A DNA stretch of 64,000 nt from Streptomyces sp. HUAS ZL42 (GTDB lineage Bacteria; Actinomycetota; Actinomycetes; Streptomycetales; Streptomycetaceae). Below, in pieces: positions 43,175-51,354 of the stretch. The stretch's first letter is position 1, and each line of letters opens with the position of its first letter. The stretch lies in the NCBI RefSeq assembly GCF_040782645.1, contig NZ_CP160403.1:9273001-9337000 (forward strand), given 5' to 3'. The position numbers were made by a program, and so were the translations under genes. The notes beneath the pieces were generated by a model. That model was not told the DNA's origin. It saw only the letters and a list, made by a program, of their open reading frames with translations, and ran no database searches.

Positions 43175-43221
43175 GTGACGGGGGATGACGCGTCCACGCA
43201 TGTCACGTCATCCCCCGTCAC
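43175..43221. promoter_or_regulatory. perfect 16-bp inverted repeat in divergent promoter region
   Basis: Arms gtgacgggggatgacg (43175-43190) and its exact complement (43206-43221) flank a 15-bp spacer, between the leftward primase-like operon and the rightward XRE regulator. Position and symmetry suit an operator for the divergent HTH regulator. A hairpin in an RNA leader is the alternative. Confidence 0.55.
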
Positions 43222-44372
43222 CCGTTCCCCGACGGACGATCTCCGATTACTGCCTGCAAGAAGCAATGACCAGCGCGTACATTCGGTCAGGAAACCCGAG
43301 TTGTCGCACCGGCGCATGCGCGAGTGAAGGGTCACGTCTTCATGAAGCCGACCAGTGCCCGCTTACGTGAGGCTCGCACGGGCCGGGGCTGGAGTCAGCC
43401 GCGGTTGGTGAGGGAGTTACGCCAGGCAGCCGCCCGGCGTGGGCATCAGCTCCCACCGGACGCCAGCGTGAAGCGCCGTCTTGCCAGTTGGGAGAACGGT
43501 CACAGCACGCCCGACGACTTCTACGTGCCGCTTCTGTGCGACGCCTTCGCGACGAGCGCAGCGGAACTCGGTCTGAACCACGCAGAGCCGAAGGACGCTC
43601 CAGTACTCGACGCCGCATACCCCGCCAGTCCCGATGACGCCATTCAGACGGTTGGCCAGTTGTGGCGTGCGGATCTCAACCACTACGACGCAGACTGCTC
43701 ACGGCGGAGCCGTCCGAGCCAGCATGGAACGAGGCGTCCCTTCGGTGGTTGGTCGCGCCCGAGCCGAGCATTCCGCGACCGCGTTCCGAGGGAGTTCGGG
43801 TCGGTCTCGGCGACGTGGCATCCATCAAGACCACAGCGGACATGTTCGCCCAGCTTGACGACCAATTCGGTGGAGACCACGCGCGCCACTCGGTCATCCA
43901 GTACCTCAACAACGACGTGGCCCCGCTCCTGCGAGGCCACTACACCGAACAGGTTGGCCGGGCCCTCTTCTCCACCGTGGCGGAAGCGACGCTCCTTGCC
44001 GGTTGGATGTCCTACGACGCCTGCCACCACGGACTCGCCCAGAGGTATTTCCTCCAGGCCCTCCGCCTCGCCCAGGACGCCAACGACCGCCGGCTCGCGG
44101 GCAGCATCCTGTCAGCGATGAGTCATCAGGCGACCTTCTTGGGTCGGTACACCCAGGCCGCCACCCTCGCCCGCGCAGCGCTCATGGGTATTTCACCAGT
44201 GGCTACACCGACGTTGCGCGCTCAATTCCATGCGATGGAGGCCCGCGCCCTTGCTCGCACCGGAGACGTCGCCGCTTGCGAGGCAGCCCTGAGCGCGGCG
44301 ACCAAAGCCCTCGAAAGTCGGAACAGCGACGACGAGCCTGAGTGGATCAGCTACTTCGACGAGGCCGAGTAC

Positions 44373-44386
44373 TGCAACGGTGCTTG
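44373..44386 (+). repeat. IS701 left inverted repeat
   Basis: tgcaacggtgcttg, directly after target GTAC (44369-44372). Confidence 0.9.
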
Positions 44387-44531
44387 TGCTGATTGCTGAG
44401 CAGTTTTCAGGGGCTGTGTCCGCGTCGTTTGTAGTGGCTGATGCGGGCTTGGTGTTGGCGTCGTCGGCGCCATGTCGACCAGTGCAGGATGTGGTCGATG
44501 GGGGTGGGCCGACGGTCGGTGAGACGGGTGA

Positions 44532-45716
44532 TCAGGCGTCGGATCTCGGCAAGGCTGAGGTGGATGAGCTGGGAGGATCCGTTTCTGCTTTGTCCGTGTC
44601 CAGCTGTCTCGCCCGCAGGACGGTGAGGCAGGCGTGGGCTGCCATGGCCAGGGTCATGTGGCGGTGCCAGCCGGGGTAGCGGCGGACCTGGTAGTCGTCC
44701 AGGCCGCATTCCTGCTTCGCGCTCTGGAAGCATTCCTCGACCGCCCACCGGCTTCCGGCGATCCGGATGAGCTCGTCGAGTGTGGTGTCGGCAGGACAGT
44801 AGGCGATGTAGTAGGAGATCTCCTCGGGCCTGCTCACACTGCGGCGGGCGATCACCCAGTGCCGGCGATCCTCGCGATGCCAGGGCCGCACCTCGACACG
44901 GGCCCAGTCATAGATCCGCCGGCCATGGGCACCCTCGCCGCAGGAACGGCGTTTCCACTTCTGCCGCGGCAGGCCGGGAAACAGGTCGTGGACAGGGTGA
45001 TCGATGGACCAGCGGGTGACGACCGTGTCGTGCCTCGTTGTGGCCATGACGTGGAAGACATCGGCCTGCTCCAGCTCGAACCGCCAGCCCTTGCTGAAGC
45101 CGTAGGCGGCATCCGCGGTCACCCAGCCGAACGGAATCCGGTCGGCGATGGCCCGGCGGACCATCGCCTTGGCCATGGCCACCTTCGTCTCAAACGCGAT
45201 CTCGTCGCCGATGCCCGCGCGGCGACAGCGTGCCCGGTCCTCCGTCCAGGACGTGGGCAGATACAAGCGGCGGTCGATCAGCGTGCGTCCGCGGCCGGTG
45301 GCGTAGGCAAGGAACACACCGATCTGGCAGTTCTCGGTGCGTCCGGCGGTGCCGGAGTACTGCCTCTGCACCCCGGCCGAGCGAATGCCCTTCTTCAGGA
45401 AGCCGGTGTCATCCACGATCAACACGGCATCCCGGTCTCCGAGATGTTCGACGACATAGGTGCGGACATCGTCCAGGACCTCGTCGGCGTCCCATTCGAT
45501 CCGGTTCAGCATCCGCTGGATACGGTCAGGACTGTCATGACCGGCCTCTTCGGCCAGCGTCCAGCCGTTCTTGCGCTCGAGCGGAGCAAGCAGCCCCCGC
45601 ATGTACGCAAGAGCCGAATCCCGCGGCTCCGACCTGTTGAATCGGTGCACGAACCGCTCGTGCAGAGCGGCCAGTTCACCCGCCCACAACCTGACATCAG
45701 CAAGGTCCCCACCCAT
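44532..45716 (-). CDS. IS701-family transposase
   Basis: 394 residues from the ATG at 45716 (GTG at 45722 possible). Family signatures are LAYMRGLLAPLERKNGWTLA, VLIVDDTGFLKKGIRSAGVQ, RQYSGTAGRTENCQIGVFLA, ADAAYGFSKG and RIAGSRWAVEECFQSAKQEC followed by GLDDYQVRRYPGW, covering the DDE residues. Full length. Confidence 0.93.
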   Translation of the reverse strand: MGGDLADVRLWAGELAALHERFVHRFNRSEPRDSALAYMRGLLAPLERKNGWTLAEEAGHDSPDRIQRMLNRIEWDADEVLDDVRTYVVEHLGDRDAVLIVDDTGFLKKGIRSAGVQRQYSGTAGRTENCQIGVFLAYATGRGRTLIDRRLYLPTSWTEDRARCRRAGIGDEIAFETKVAMAKAMVRRAIADRIPFGWVTADAAYGFSKGWRFELEQADVFHVMATTRHDTVVTRWSIDHPVHDLFPGLPRQKWKRRSCGEGAHGRRIYDWARVEVRPWHREDRRHWVIARRSVSRPEEISYYIAYCPADTTLDELIRIAGSRWAVEECFQSAKQECGLDDYQVRRYPGWHRHMTLAMAAHACLTVLRARQLDTDKAETDPPSSSTSALPRSDA

Positions 45717-45752
45717 AACCACACCAACGAACGAACTGGCCAGCAGTCACGG

Positions 45753-45766
45753 CAAGCACCGTTGCA
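45753..45766 (-). repeat. IS701 right inverted repeat
   Basis: caagcaccgttgca, exact complement of the left end, followed by target GTAC (45767-45770). Confidence 0.9.
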
Positions 45767-46146
45767 GTACGAGCTTGCCGCCGAGGCCGCGCATTGCTTC
45801 CGGGATGTCAACAGCGCCCGTCAGGCGGTAGCGCACGCTGAGAACGCCATGAGCGGCAATCACGTGCGAAGCGACTTCTTCGCGACCATGGTCCTCGCTG
45901 ATGCTCACTTGCGCGCAGGGGACACCGAGGAAGCATGCCGTGTGGCTCTCGATGCACTGGATCTCGGCGAACAGCTCAAGTCAGCTCGGTGCGTCAGCTA
46001 TCTTGCCGAGTTTCGTCGAAAACTCGGTGCGACAGGCCACAGTGCCGCAGCGCGTGACCTTGCTGAAGAGGCGCGTGAGCACAGGCTGTGGATCGCTGCT
46101 GGGGCCTAGGTAGGACGCTGAGACTGCACCGCCGGGGCCGTGTCCG

Positions 46147-46677
46147 ATGGGTAGTGGAATTGCGGCGGCCTCAACAAAGCGGTGCGGCGATGATGTGCTG
46201 GTGTTCTACGAAGATCTCAGCGAGTACGACTACCAGGACGAGGATGCGTTCACGGACAGGGAATCGGGCTTCTACGTGCTCTGGTACCGCCCTGCGTATA
46301 CCCGCTTGAACATCGGGTGGCTGGAGGCCGGCAAACCGTACTCGACAGGAACGGTCCCCAGGGCGTTCGTGGAGAAGCTGAAGGCTGTTCAGAAGATCCA
46401 GTGGATGAACGTCTGCCTCGGCCTGCACGAGTGCGACCTGTGTCCCGAGGAAGCAGCCCCAGAGGGGAACGGCGAGGTTCGCATCCCGGGTGAGCCCGGC
46501 ATCGCTTACGCCGCTCCGTTCCTAATCACGCACTACGTCACCGCCCACGGCTACGAACCGCCTCAAGTCTTCATCGATGCCGTTCTCGCCGTCGATCTCG
46601 ACACATGGGCCGCTACACGGTGGCCCGACGTGCCCTTTCCCTGGGTCCCGGATGACGCAGAGCGCATGCTGGAGTAG
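46147..46677 (+). CDS. conserved hypothetical protein with HECDLC motif
   Basis: 176 residues as drawn; GTGs at 46195 or 46201 (VFYEDLSEYDYQ) fit the family start better. LNIGWLEAGKPYSTGTVPRA, FVEKLKAVQKI and LGLHECDLCPEE match a streptomycete family in which the HxCxxC stretch may bind zinc. The C-terminal LITHYVTAHGYEPPQVFIDA is typical. Function unknown; such genes often sit among immunity-like genes. Confidence 0.72.
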   Translation: MGSGIAAASTKRCGDDVLVFYEDLSEYDYQDEDAFTDRESGFYVLWYRPAYTRLNIGWLEAGKPYSTGTVPRAFVEKLKAVQKIQWMNVCLGLHECDLCPEEAAPEGNGEVRIPGEPGIAYAAPFLITHYVTAHGYEPPQVFIDAVLAVDLDTWAATRWPDVPFPWVPDDAERMLE

Positions 46678-46718
46678 GAGGGGGCGAACCACCCGCGGAG
46701 ATCTCCATCGGACACGAC

Positions 46719-47588
46719 CTAGAACGGACCCCAAGCGTCCCGTCCCTCGCCCGTTCGCAGAGACCGCATGCGTCGTGCGAACTCGCCGGCAGACCGCTCG
46801 CTCGTGCCCACCTGATGGCCGAGCCATGCCACCATCATCAGCTCCCGCAGATCGGCCAAGGTCTCGTATCCGGGCCAATTCATGAGGTCGAACCCGTAAC
46901 GGTGGACGAATTCGGCGTACTCCGCCTTGGTGTGCCAGCGGTAGCGGTCGTAGAAGATCGCCGTTTGGATCAGATCCCACTCGCGCGGGGCAAGCGCGAA
47001 GCCGTCCAGGTCTATGAGCACCGCGTGCCCGTCCCGATGGCGGAGGATGTTCCCGATGCTGGCATCGCCGTGGATCATGCCGAAGGGAAGGACGAAGTCC
47101 AGCCGGTCGTAATCCTTCGCGAGCCTCATCGCCCGCTCCTCCAGGAACGTCCGGTCCTCCCCCGAGATGCCGTCCAGCCCATCGAGGGACGCGGCCAGCT
47201 TGGCCAGCGGGTCGAAGAACGGGAGGCCGAGGGATTCAGGTTCCTCGAACCAGTGCAAACGGCGTAGGAGGTCGGCCAGTTCGCCGACCGTTGCATACTC
47301 CTCGTACTCCTGAACGCTCTCCCAGAAGGTGACCACCAGGCCTCCGACAACGACCGGTTGCGCAACCGACGCCGGCACGCGCGTAGCCGGGAAGTCCTGT
47401 GTCTCAAGCCACCGGGCCACGCCCACGGCCCTGTTCATCTCCGCGAGAGCCGACGGATCCCGCGCGATGCGGACTATGACGGGTAACGAGGTCAGGCGGT
47501 ACACCGCGTTGGAACCGAGACGCAGCAACTCGGCACCGCGAGAGCCGAGTCCAGCCGTAGCGCAGGCCTCTTGGAGTACAGGCCCCAA
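46719..47588 (-). CDS. aminoglycoside phosphotransferase (APH)-fold kinase
   Basis: 289 residues if the TTG at 47588 is used. The frame continues a few codons upstream without ATG/GTG, so the start is uncertain. ELLRLGSNAVYRLTSLPVIV is the nucleotide-binding start, FGMIHGDASIGNILRHRDGH the Brenner catalytic loop (Asp in HGD) and VLIDLDGFALAPREWDLIQT the Mg2+-binding DxD. Proteins of this group phosphorylate small alcohols or amines; antibiotic resistance cannot be inferred from sequence alone. Confidence 0.82.
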   Translation of the reverse strand: MGPVLQEACATAGLGSRGAELLRLGSNAVYRLTSLPVIVRIARDPSALAEMNRAVGVARWLETQDFPATRVPASVAQPVVVGGLVVTFWESVQEYEEYATVGELADLLRRLHWFEEPESLGLPFFDPLAKLAASLDGLDGISGEDRTFLEERAMRLAKDYDRLDFVLPFGMIHGDASIGNILRHRDGHAVLIDLDGFALAPREWDLIQTAIFYDRYRWHTKAEYAEFVHRYGFDLMNWPGYETLADLRELMMVAWLGHQVGTSERSAGEFARRMRSLRTGEGRDAWGPF

Positions 47589-47664
47589 GCCCTCCGCCGT
47601 GAACTCGTAATAGGGGCGTAATGATCTTGCGAGACAGAGCCCTCACCATCCGCTCCGCTGCAGG

Positions 47665-48681
47665 TCAGAGCCACAATCGAGTCACGGTCTCACCTGGGAA
47701 GGGAGCCGTGTCCGGGTTTTCGATGGCGTGCACCAGGCGCTTGAGGCCCTCCTGTGCCACGGCGTCGAACGGCTGCCGCACCGTGGTGAGAGGAGGAGTC
47801 ACGTAGGCGGCGACCGGAATGTCGTCGAATCCGACGACGCTGACGTCCTGCGGCACTCGCCGTCCGGCCTCCGTCAGCGCGCGGATCAGACCGATCGCCA
47901 TGTCGTCGTTGGCGGCGAAGACCGCGGTGACGTCACCGTTCTCGGCCGGCTCGCGCCCCGCCCGGTAGCCGGACGCCGCCGACCAGTCGCCCTCGACGAC
48001 CGGCGGTACTTCCCTGCCGTGCGCGGTCAGCGTCTCTCGCCATCCCTCCAGCCGGTCCCGGGCGGCGTACCACCGCTGTGGACCGGCGAGATGATGGACT
48101 GTCAGATTTCCCAGGCCCAGCAGATGACCGGTGGCCATGCCGGCCATCAGGTCGGCGCCGTTGCCCGCGATCAGCACAGTGGGTGCGGTGACCGGCGGTG
48201 GCGCACCGAGGACGAGGACCGGGACGTCGACGCGGAGGGAAGCGCCTTGCGTCTCGTCCGCCTCGTCAATCGGTTCGGATATGACGATGCCGTCCACGCC
48301 CTGGTCGAGGAGCGAGGTCACGGCACCGGCGACGCCCGCCGGGTCGCCTTCCATCGTGTTGACCACGCGGAGTGCGTAACCGGTGTCCCGGACTGCCCGC
48401 TCGACCCCCATGAGCAGGGAGGCGGGTCCGTACAGGGCGGTTCCCAGCGTGACCACGCCGATGGAGCGGGTCCGTCCGGAGGCCAGTGCCCGGGCGGCGT
48501 TGTTGCGCCGGTAGCCGAGTTGTTCGGCGGCGTCCAGCACACGTCGGCGCACGTCGGCGGAGACGTACGGCTCGTCGTTGAAGACCCTCGACACGGTCTT
48601 CTGGGAGACCCCGGCCAGCCGGGCGACGTCCACGCTGCGCGGCGCGGAGACGCTTCCGCCCCGGCCTGTCCCTCGCGTCAT
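47665..48681 (-). CDS. LacI-family transcriptional regulator (orphan)
   Basis: 338 residues from the ATG at 48681. The N-terminal HTH and hinge read VDVARLAGVSQKTVSRVFND and LGYRRNNAARALASGRT, and the periplasmic-binding-like effector domain runs ~60-335 (GIVISEPIDEADE, VFAANDDMAIGLIRAL, VSVVGFDDIPVAAYVTPPLT). No sugar genes adjoin it, so the target is elsewhere or itself; two palindromes lie just upstream. Confidence 0.93.
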   Translation of the reverse strand: MTRGTGRGGSVSAPRSVDVARLAGVSQKTVSRVFNDEPYVSADVRRRVLDAAEQLGYRRNNAARALASGRTRSIGVVTLGTALYGPASLLMGVERAVRDTGYALRVVNTMEGDPAGVAGAVTSLLDQGVDGIVISEPIDEADETQGASLRVDVPVLVLGAPPPVTAPTVLIAGNGADLMAGMATGHLLGLGNLTVHHLAGPQRWYAARDRLEGWRETLTAHGREVPPVVEGDWSAASGYRAGREPAENGDVTAVFAANDDMAIGLIRALTEAGRRVPQDVSVVGFDDIPVAAYVTPPLTTVRQPFDAVAQEGLKRLVHAIENPDTAPFPGETVTRLWL

Positions 48682-48713
48682 GGTGTCTCCCGGCAACCGA
48701 TCGATCCAGACCG

Positions 48714-48749
48714 ATGATGTCAGACGTCATGCGACTGACTGCGCAGTCA
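48714..48749. promoter_or_regulatory. paired palindromes upstream of the LacI gene
   Basis: atgatgtcagacgtcat (48714-48730, one mismatch in the dyad) and tgactgcgcagtca (48736-48749, perfect 14-bp palindrome) lie 33-68 bp upstream of the start. They are plausible autoregulatory operators. Confidence 0.45.
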
Positions 48750-48892
48750 TGTCTGCGTAGTCGTGTCGATGCGGACAGAGGGCGGCCGTCAAGAGGTCGG
48801 GGAATGTATCAAGCGAAGGTCATGACTGGAATCTCAGCCTGCTGGGCTTGGCCGGTGCCGACGGCGACATCCGGGCGAAGCCCAGAGCGGCA

Positions 48893-49537
48893 TTACTCGG
48901 CCGAGTCGCCCTGCGCCTTGGCCTCGGTCGTCGCCTCGGGCGCGTCGGGGATGGTGTAGTACACGGAGCTGCCCTGCTTGGTGCGCTGGACCTTGCCCTT
49001 GGCGACAAGCGATTCGAGTGTGGTGCGCACGACGGTGGGCTTGGCGCCGCGCTCGGGGTGGGCCTGGTTGAGGGCGGCGGTGACCTCTGTGGTGGAGCGC
49101 GGTTCGTTCTGTTCGGCGAGGTGGTGGCGGATCAGTTCACCCAGGGTGGGCGAGGCCGACTTCGAGGCCGTGGCCGGCTCCGAGGCCTTCTCGGCGGCCG
49201 GCTTGCGGCCGGGTGTGCGGCTTCGGGTGGCCGGGGCCTTCTTGGCCCGCTTCTTGGTGCTCGTGCCGGTGGCGGCCTTCTTGCGGGGAGCGGGAACGGT
49301 GGTCTTCTCGGACTCCGGCGCGGCCGTGGGCTCGGCGGGGGCGGCGGGCACGCCGAGCGCCTGCTGCATGCTCACCAGCACGGTGTGGTCGTGCTGCAGG
49401 GTGGCCAACTGCTGCTGGAGGGCGGCGAGTTCGCCGCTGATGCGTTGCTGCTCCTTGAGGTTGCGTTCCAGGTCGCTGGTCACCTGGGCGGCGTACTGCG
49501 AGGTGAGTTCGGTGGGGCCGCTCGTGGTCTCGGACAT
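48893..49537 (-). CDS. coiled-coil / histone-H1-like linker / winged-helix protein
   Basis: 214 residues. Residues ~15-60 form a coiled coil (SDLERNLKEQQRISGELAAL QQQ). Residues ~75-130 are a Lys/Ala/Pro/Ser-rich linker like a histone H1 tail (PRKKAATGTSTKKRAKKAPA). Residues ~135-200 form a winged helix (LGELIRHHLAEQNEPRSTTE and AKPTVVRTTLESLVAKGKVQ). It is probably a nucleoid-associated or regulatory DNA-binding protein of actinomycetes. Single gene. Confidence 0.75.
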   Translation of the reverse strand: MSETTSGPTELTSQYAAQVTSDLERNLKEQQRISGELAALQQQLATLQHDHTVLVSMQQALGVPAAPAEPTAAPESEKTTVPAPRKKAATGTSTKKRAKKAPATRSRTPGRKPAAEKASEPATASKSASPTLGELIRHHLAEQNEPRSTTEVTAALNQAHPERGAKPTVVRTTLESLVAKGKVQRTKQGSSVYYTIPDAPEATTEAKAQGDSAE

Positions 49538-49695
49538 GATGTTGACCTTTCCTTGAGTTCACGGCCCATGGGCAAAGCTGCAAAGGGCTTGGCTTACAGA
49601 TAGTACGGGCAGGTCGAGCCAATTGTTCGGCAAGGACCTTTGCTCTCCTCCAATCTGACGTGGGTCAACCCGCCGCCTGTCGTGTGCAAGGGCTT

Positions 49696-50061
49696 TCAGT
49701 GGCGACCGCTGGTGGGTAGCGGTGGGGGAGCGGCGTCCGCCTGCTGCAGCTCCGCGAGGAGTTGGTTCTGCCCGGCGAGCAACTCGGTGAGGATGCGGCG
49801 GGCGGCGCGCAGGAGTTCGGCGACGTCGCCTCCGGCCAGCGCGTAGCGGACGGTGGAACCCTCCCGGATGGACACGACTATGCCGGATCGCCGGAGGACG
49901 GCCAACTGCTGCGACAGGCTGGACGGTTCGATCTCGATGTCGGCGAGCAGGTCCCGCACGGGAACCGGCCCGTGCTGGAGCAGTTCCAGCACGCGGATGC
50001 GCACGGGGTGCCCGAGCATGCGGAAGAAGTCTGCCTTCGCCTGATAGAGGGGGACCTGCAC
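49696..50061 (-). CDS. ArsR-family winged-helix regulator
   Basis: 121 residues. FFRMLGHPVRIRVLELLQHG, VRDLLADIEIEPSSLSQQLA and LRRSGIVVSIREGSTVRYAL are the ArsR/SmtB winged helix. No cysteine is present, so it is not a classical thiol metal sensor. The C-terminal helix (ILTELLAGQNQLLAELQQA) probably dimerises. No adjacent efflux or metal gene; target unknown. Confidence 0.9.
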   Translation of the reverse strand: MQVPLYQAKADFFRMLGHPVRIRVLELLQHGPVPVRDLLADIEIEPSSLSQQLAVLRRSGIVVSIREGSTVRYALAGGDVAELLRAARRILTELLAGQNQLLAELQQADAAPPPLPTSGRH

Positions 50062-50267
50062 TGGATGCTCGCTCCCTGCCGGATGGGGTGGGTGTGGTTG
50101 CCGTGGTGCGGCGGCACCGGGGATCGGTACCGCCGCAGGATGGACCCTTCAAGCCGATCCTTGTCGCCCAAGGCCGTGTACAACCACGGATTGGGATCTT
50201 GCTGATGTGGTGACTTGAAGAAGTCTTCACATCAAGGGCGCACCACACCCAGGACTGCCGGCCGAAC

Positions 50268-50642
50268 CTAGATCTCGAGCTGCTCCTCCACACGCTTGAG
50301 CTGGTGGCGGGCCATCGCCAGATTCGAGCGGGACTTGTCGAGGACGAGGTAGAGGAACAAGCCGTTGCCGTTTCGGCCGGCGACCAGGCGGATGAGGTGG
50401 TACTGGCTTTCGAGTGTGATCAGAATGTCCTCGATCCGGCTCGTGAGACCCAACTGCTCCATGGTGCGCACCTTGGCCCGGATGACATCCGTGTTCCCGG
50501 CGGCTGCGATGGTCAGATCCAGATCCTTGCCCCCGCCCAGTGTGCCCAGCGCCATACCGCTGGTGTAGTCGACGACCGCAGCGCCCAGCGCCCCCTCGGC
50601 CCCCGTCATGATCTCCTTCAGCGACACTTCCACACTCGCCAC
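50268..50642 (-). CDS. roadblock/LC7-domain protein
   Basis: 124 residues from the GTG at 50642 behind GGGAGG; longer frames are rejected. The LC7 fold is seen in LKEIMTGAEGALGAAVVDYT then SGMALGTLGG, VIRAKVRTMEQLG and IEDILITLESQYHLIRLVAG. In streptomycetes such proteins usually sit in conservons with a sensor kinase and a Ras-like GTPase. Here it stands alone. It probably modulates a small GTPase encoded elsewhere. Confidence 0.87.
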   Translation of the reverse strand: MASVEVSLKEIMTGAEGALGAAVVDYTSGMALGTLGGGKDLDLTIAAAGNTDVIRAKVRTMEQLGLTSRIEDILITLESQYHLIRLVAGRNGNGLFLYLVLDKSRSNLAMARHQLKRVEEQLEI

Positions 50643-50860
50643 AATGCCTCCCGATGCGATTCCGTCGGTTGCGGCGGGCCGGTACCGTTCCGTCCCGCCT
50701 CGGTGACCGGACCGTACGCACGCCACTCCCGCACCAGGAGCGGGTCTCTGGGACTGACCCATGATGACTGAACAGCGACCTGACCAGACCGCCTTCCGGA
50801 CAGTAACTGCCATGGAAGGGGAGGAAGTTGACACAGCTGGAAAGGGTCCGCTGCCTGGTG

Positions 50861-51094
50861 TCAGAGTCCGAGGGCGATGGCGACTCGGGTGAGTTCGGCT
50901 GTGGTGTTGATGTTGAGTTTGGTGCGGATGCGGCGGAGGTAGGTGTCGACGGTGTGCTGGGAGAGTCCCATCTGGCGGGCCGCCTGGAGGTAGGTGCGTC
51001 CGGAGGCGATGTGGCGCAGGGTTTCCAGCTCGCGAGGGGCGAGTGCGGGTGCGGGGGGTTCCTGGGTCGACACGATGGGTGTGACGTGGCGCAT
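50861..51094 (-). CDS. stand-alone LuxR-type HTH protein (77 aa)
   Basis: The ATG at 51094 has GGAGAACATCCC upstream. Nearly the whole protein is a LuxR/GerE helix-turn-helix: LAPRELETLRHIASGRTYLQ, then MGLSQHTVDTYLRRIRTKLN and AELTRVAIALGL. There is no receiver or sensor domain, so it is a minimal DNA-binding regulator. A strong terminator separates it from the secreted-protein gene. Confidence 0.85.
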   Translation of the reverse strand: MRHVTPIVSTQEPPAPALAPRELETLRHIASGRTYLQAARQMGLSQHTVDTYLRRIRTKLNINTTAELTRVAIALGL

Positions 51095-51279
51095 GGGATG
51101 TTCTCCGGCGGGTCGGCTCGGTCGCCCCTGCTCACACCCTCGGAAGCAGAGAACAAAATGCCCGAATGCTTCGGTTTGTCCGCTTTCGAAAAAGGCTGCC
51201 TGGGTGACGTCATGACCGTGTCCGTCGACTGTCACAGGCGTGTCACAGGAAACCTCCGCAGGTTTGCTGCACAGGAAGG

Positions 51280-51317
51280 CGACGGGGTGAAGGCCCGGGT
51301 GGGCCTTCACCCCGTCG
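51280..51317. terminator. strong hairpin terminator
   Basis: cgacggggtgaaggccc (51280-51296), a 4-base loop, and its exact complement (51301-51317) form a perfect 17-bp stem 37 bp after the stop of the leftward secreted-protein gene. Confidence 0.85.
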
Positions 51318-51354
51318 CGAGAGGGGCGTCGTGGGCGGTCTCGCCGCCGGCGGC

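Larger units (their letters stand above)
44373..45766 (-). mobile_element. IS701-family insertion sequence (1394 bp)
   Basis: The ends are 14-bp perfect inverted repeats (tgcaacggtgcttg) with weaker pairing beyond. GTAC is directly repeated on both sides (44369-44372 and 45767-45770), a 4-bp target duplication as in the IS701 family. One intact transposase gene on the minus strand. It interrupts the XRE-TPR gene. Confidence 0.93.
43342..46109 (+). pseudogene. XRE-family HTH-TPR regulator, broken by a frameshift and an IS
   Basis: The ATG at 43342 begins an XRE helix-turn-helix (LREARTGRGWSQPRLVREL, SWENGHSTPDDFYVPLLCDA). Near 43690-43698 one base is missing: HYDADC continues out of frame, while the +2 frame picks up LLTAEPSEPAWNEASLRWLV and runs through TPR-like helices. 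The IS701 element then splits FDEAEY from ELAAEAAHCFRD; the last part runs 45771-46109 (AVAHAENAM, LADAHLRAGDTEEACR) to a normal stop. Removing the IS and one 4-bp GTAC copy restores the frame. It is divergent from the primase-like operon and was probably its regulator. Confidence 0.88.

Noticed and set aside
44634..45730. Plus-strand coding across the IS701 element as part of the XRE-TPR gene
   Set aside because: The open frame is antisense to the transposase; only the part after 45770 continues the TPR protein.
46719..47588. Antibiotic-resistance gene
   Set aside because: The APH fold is clear, but the fold serves many small-molecule kinases and no resistance-specific motif or context is visible.
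50268..50642. A conservon (kinase-LC7-DUF742-GTPase set)
   Set aside because: Only the LC7 gene is present; neighbours are unrelated regulators.
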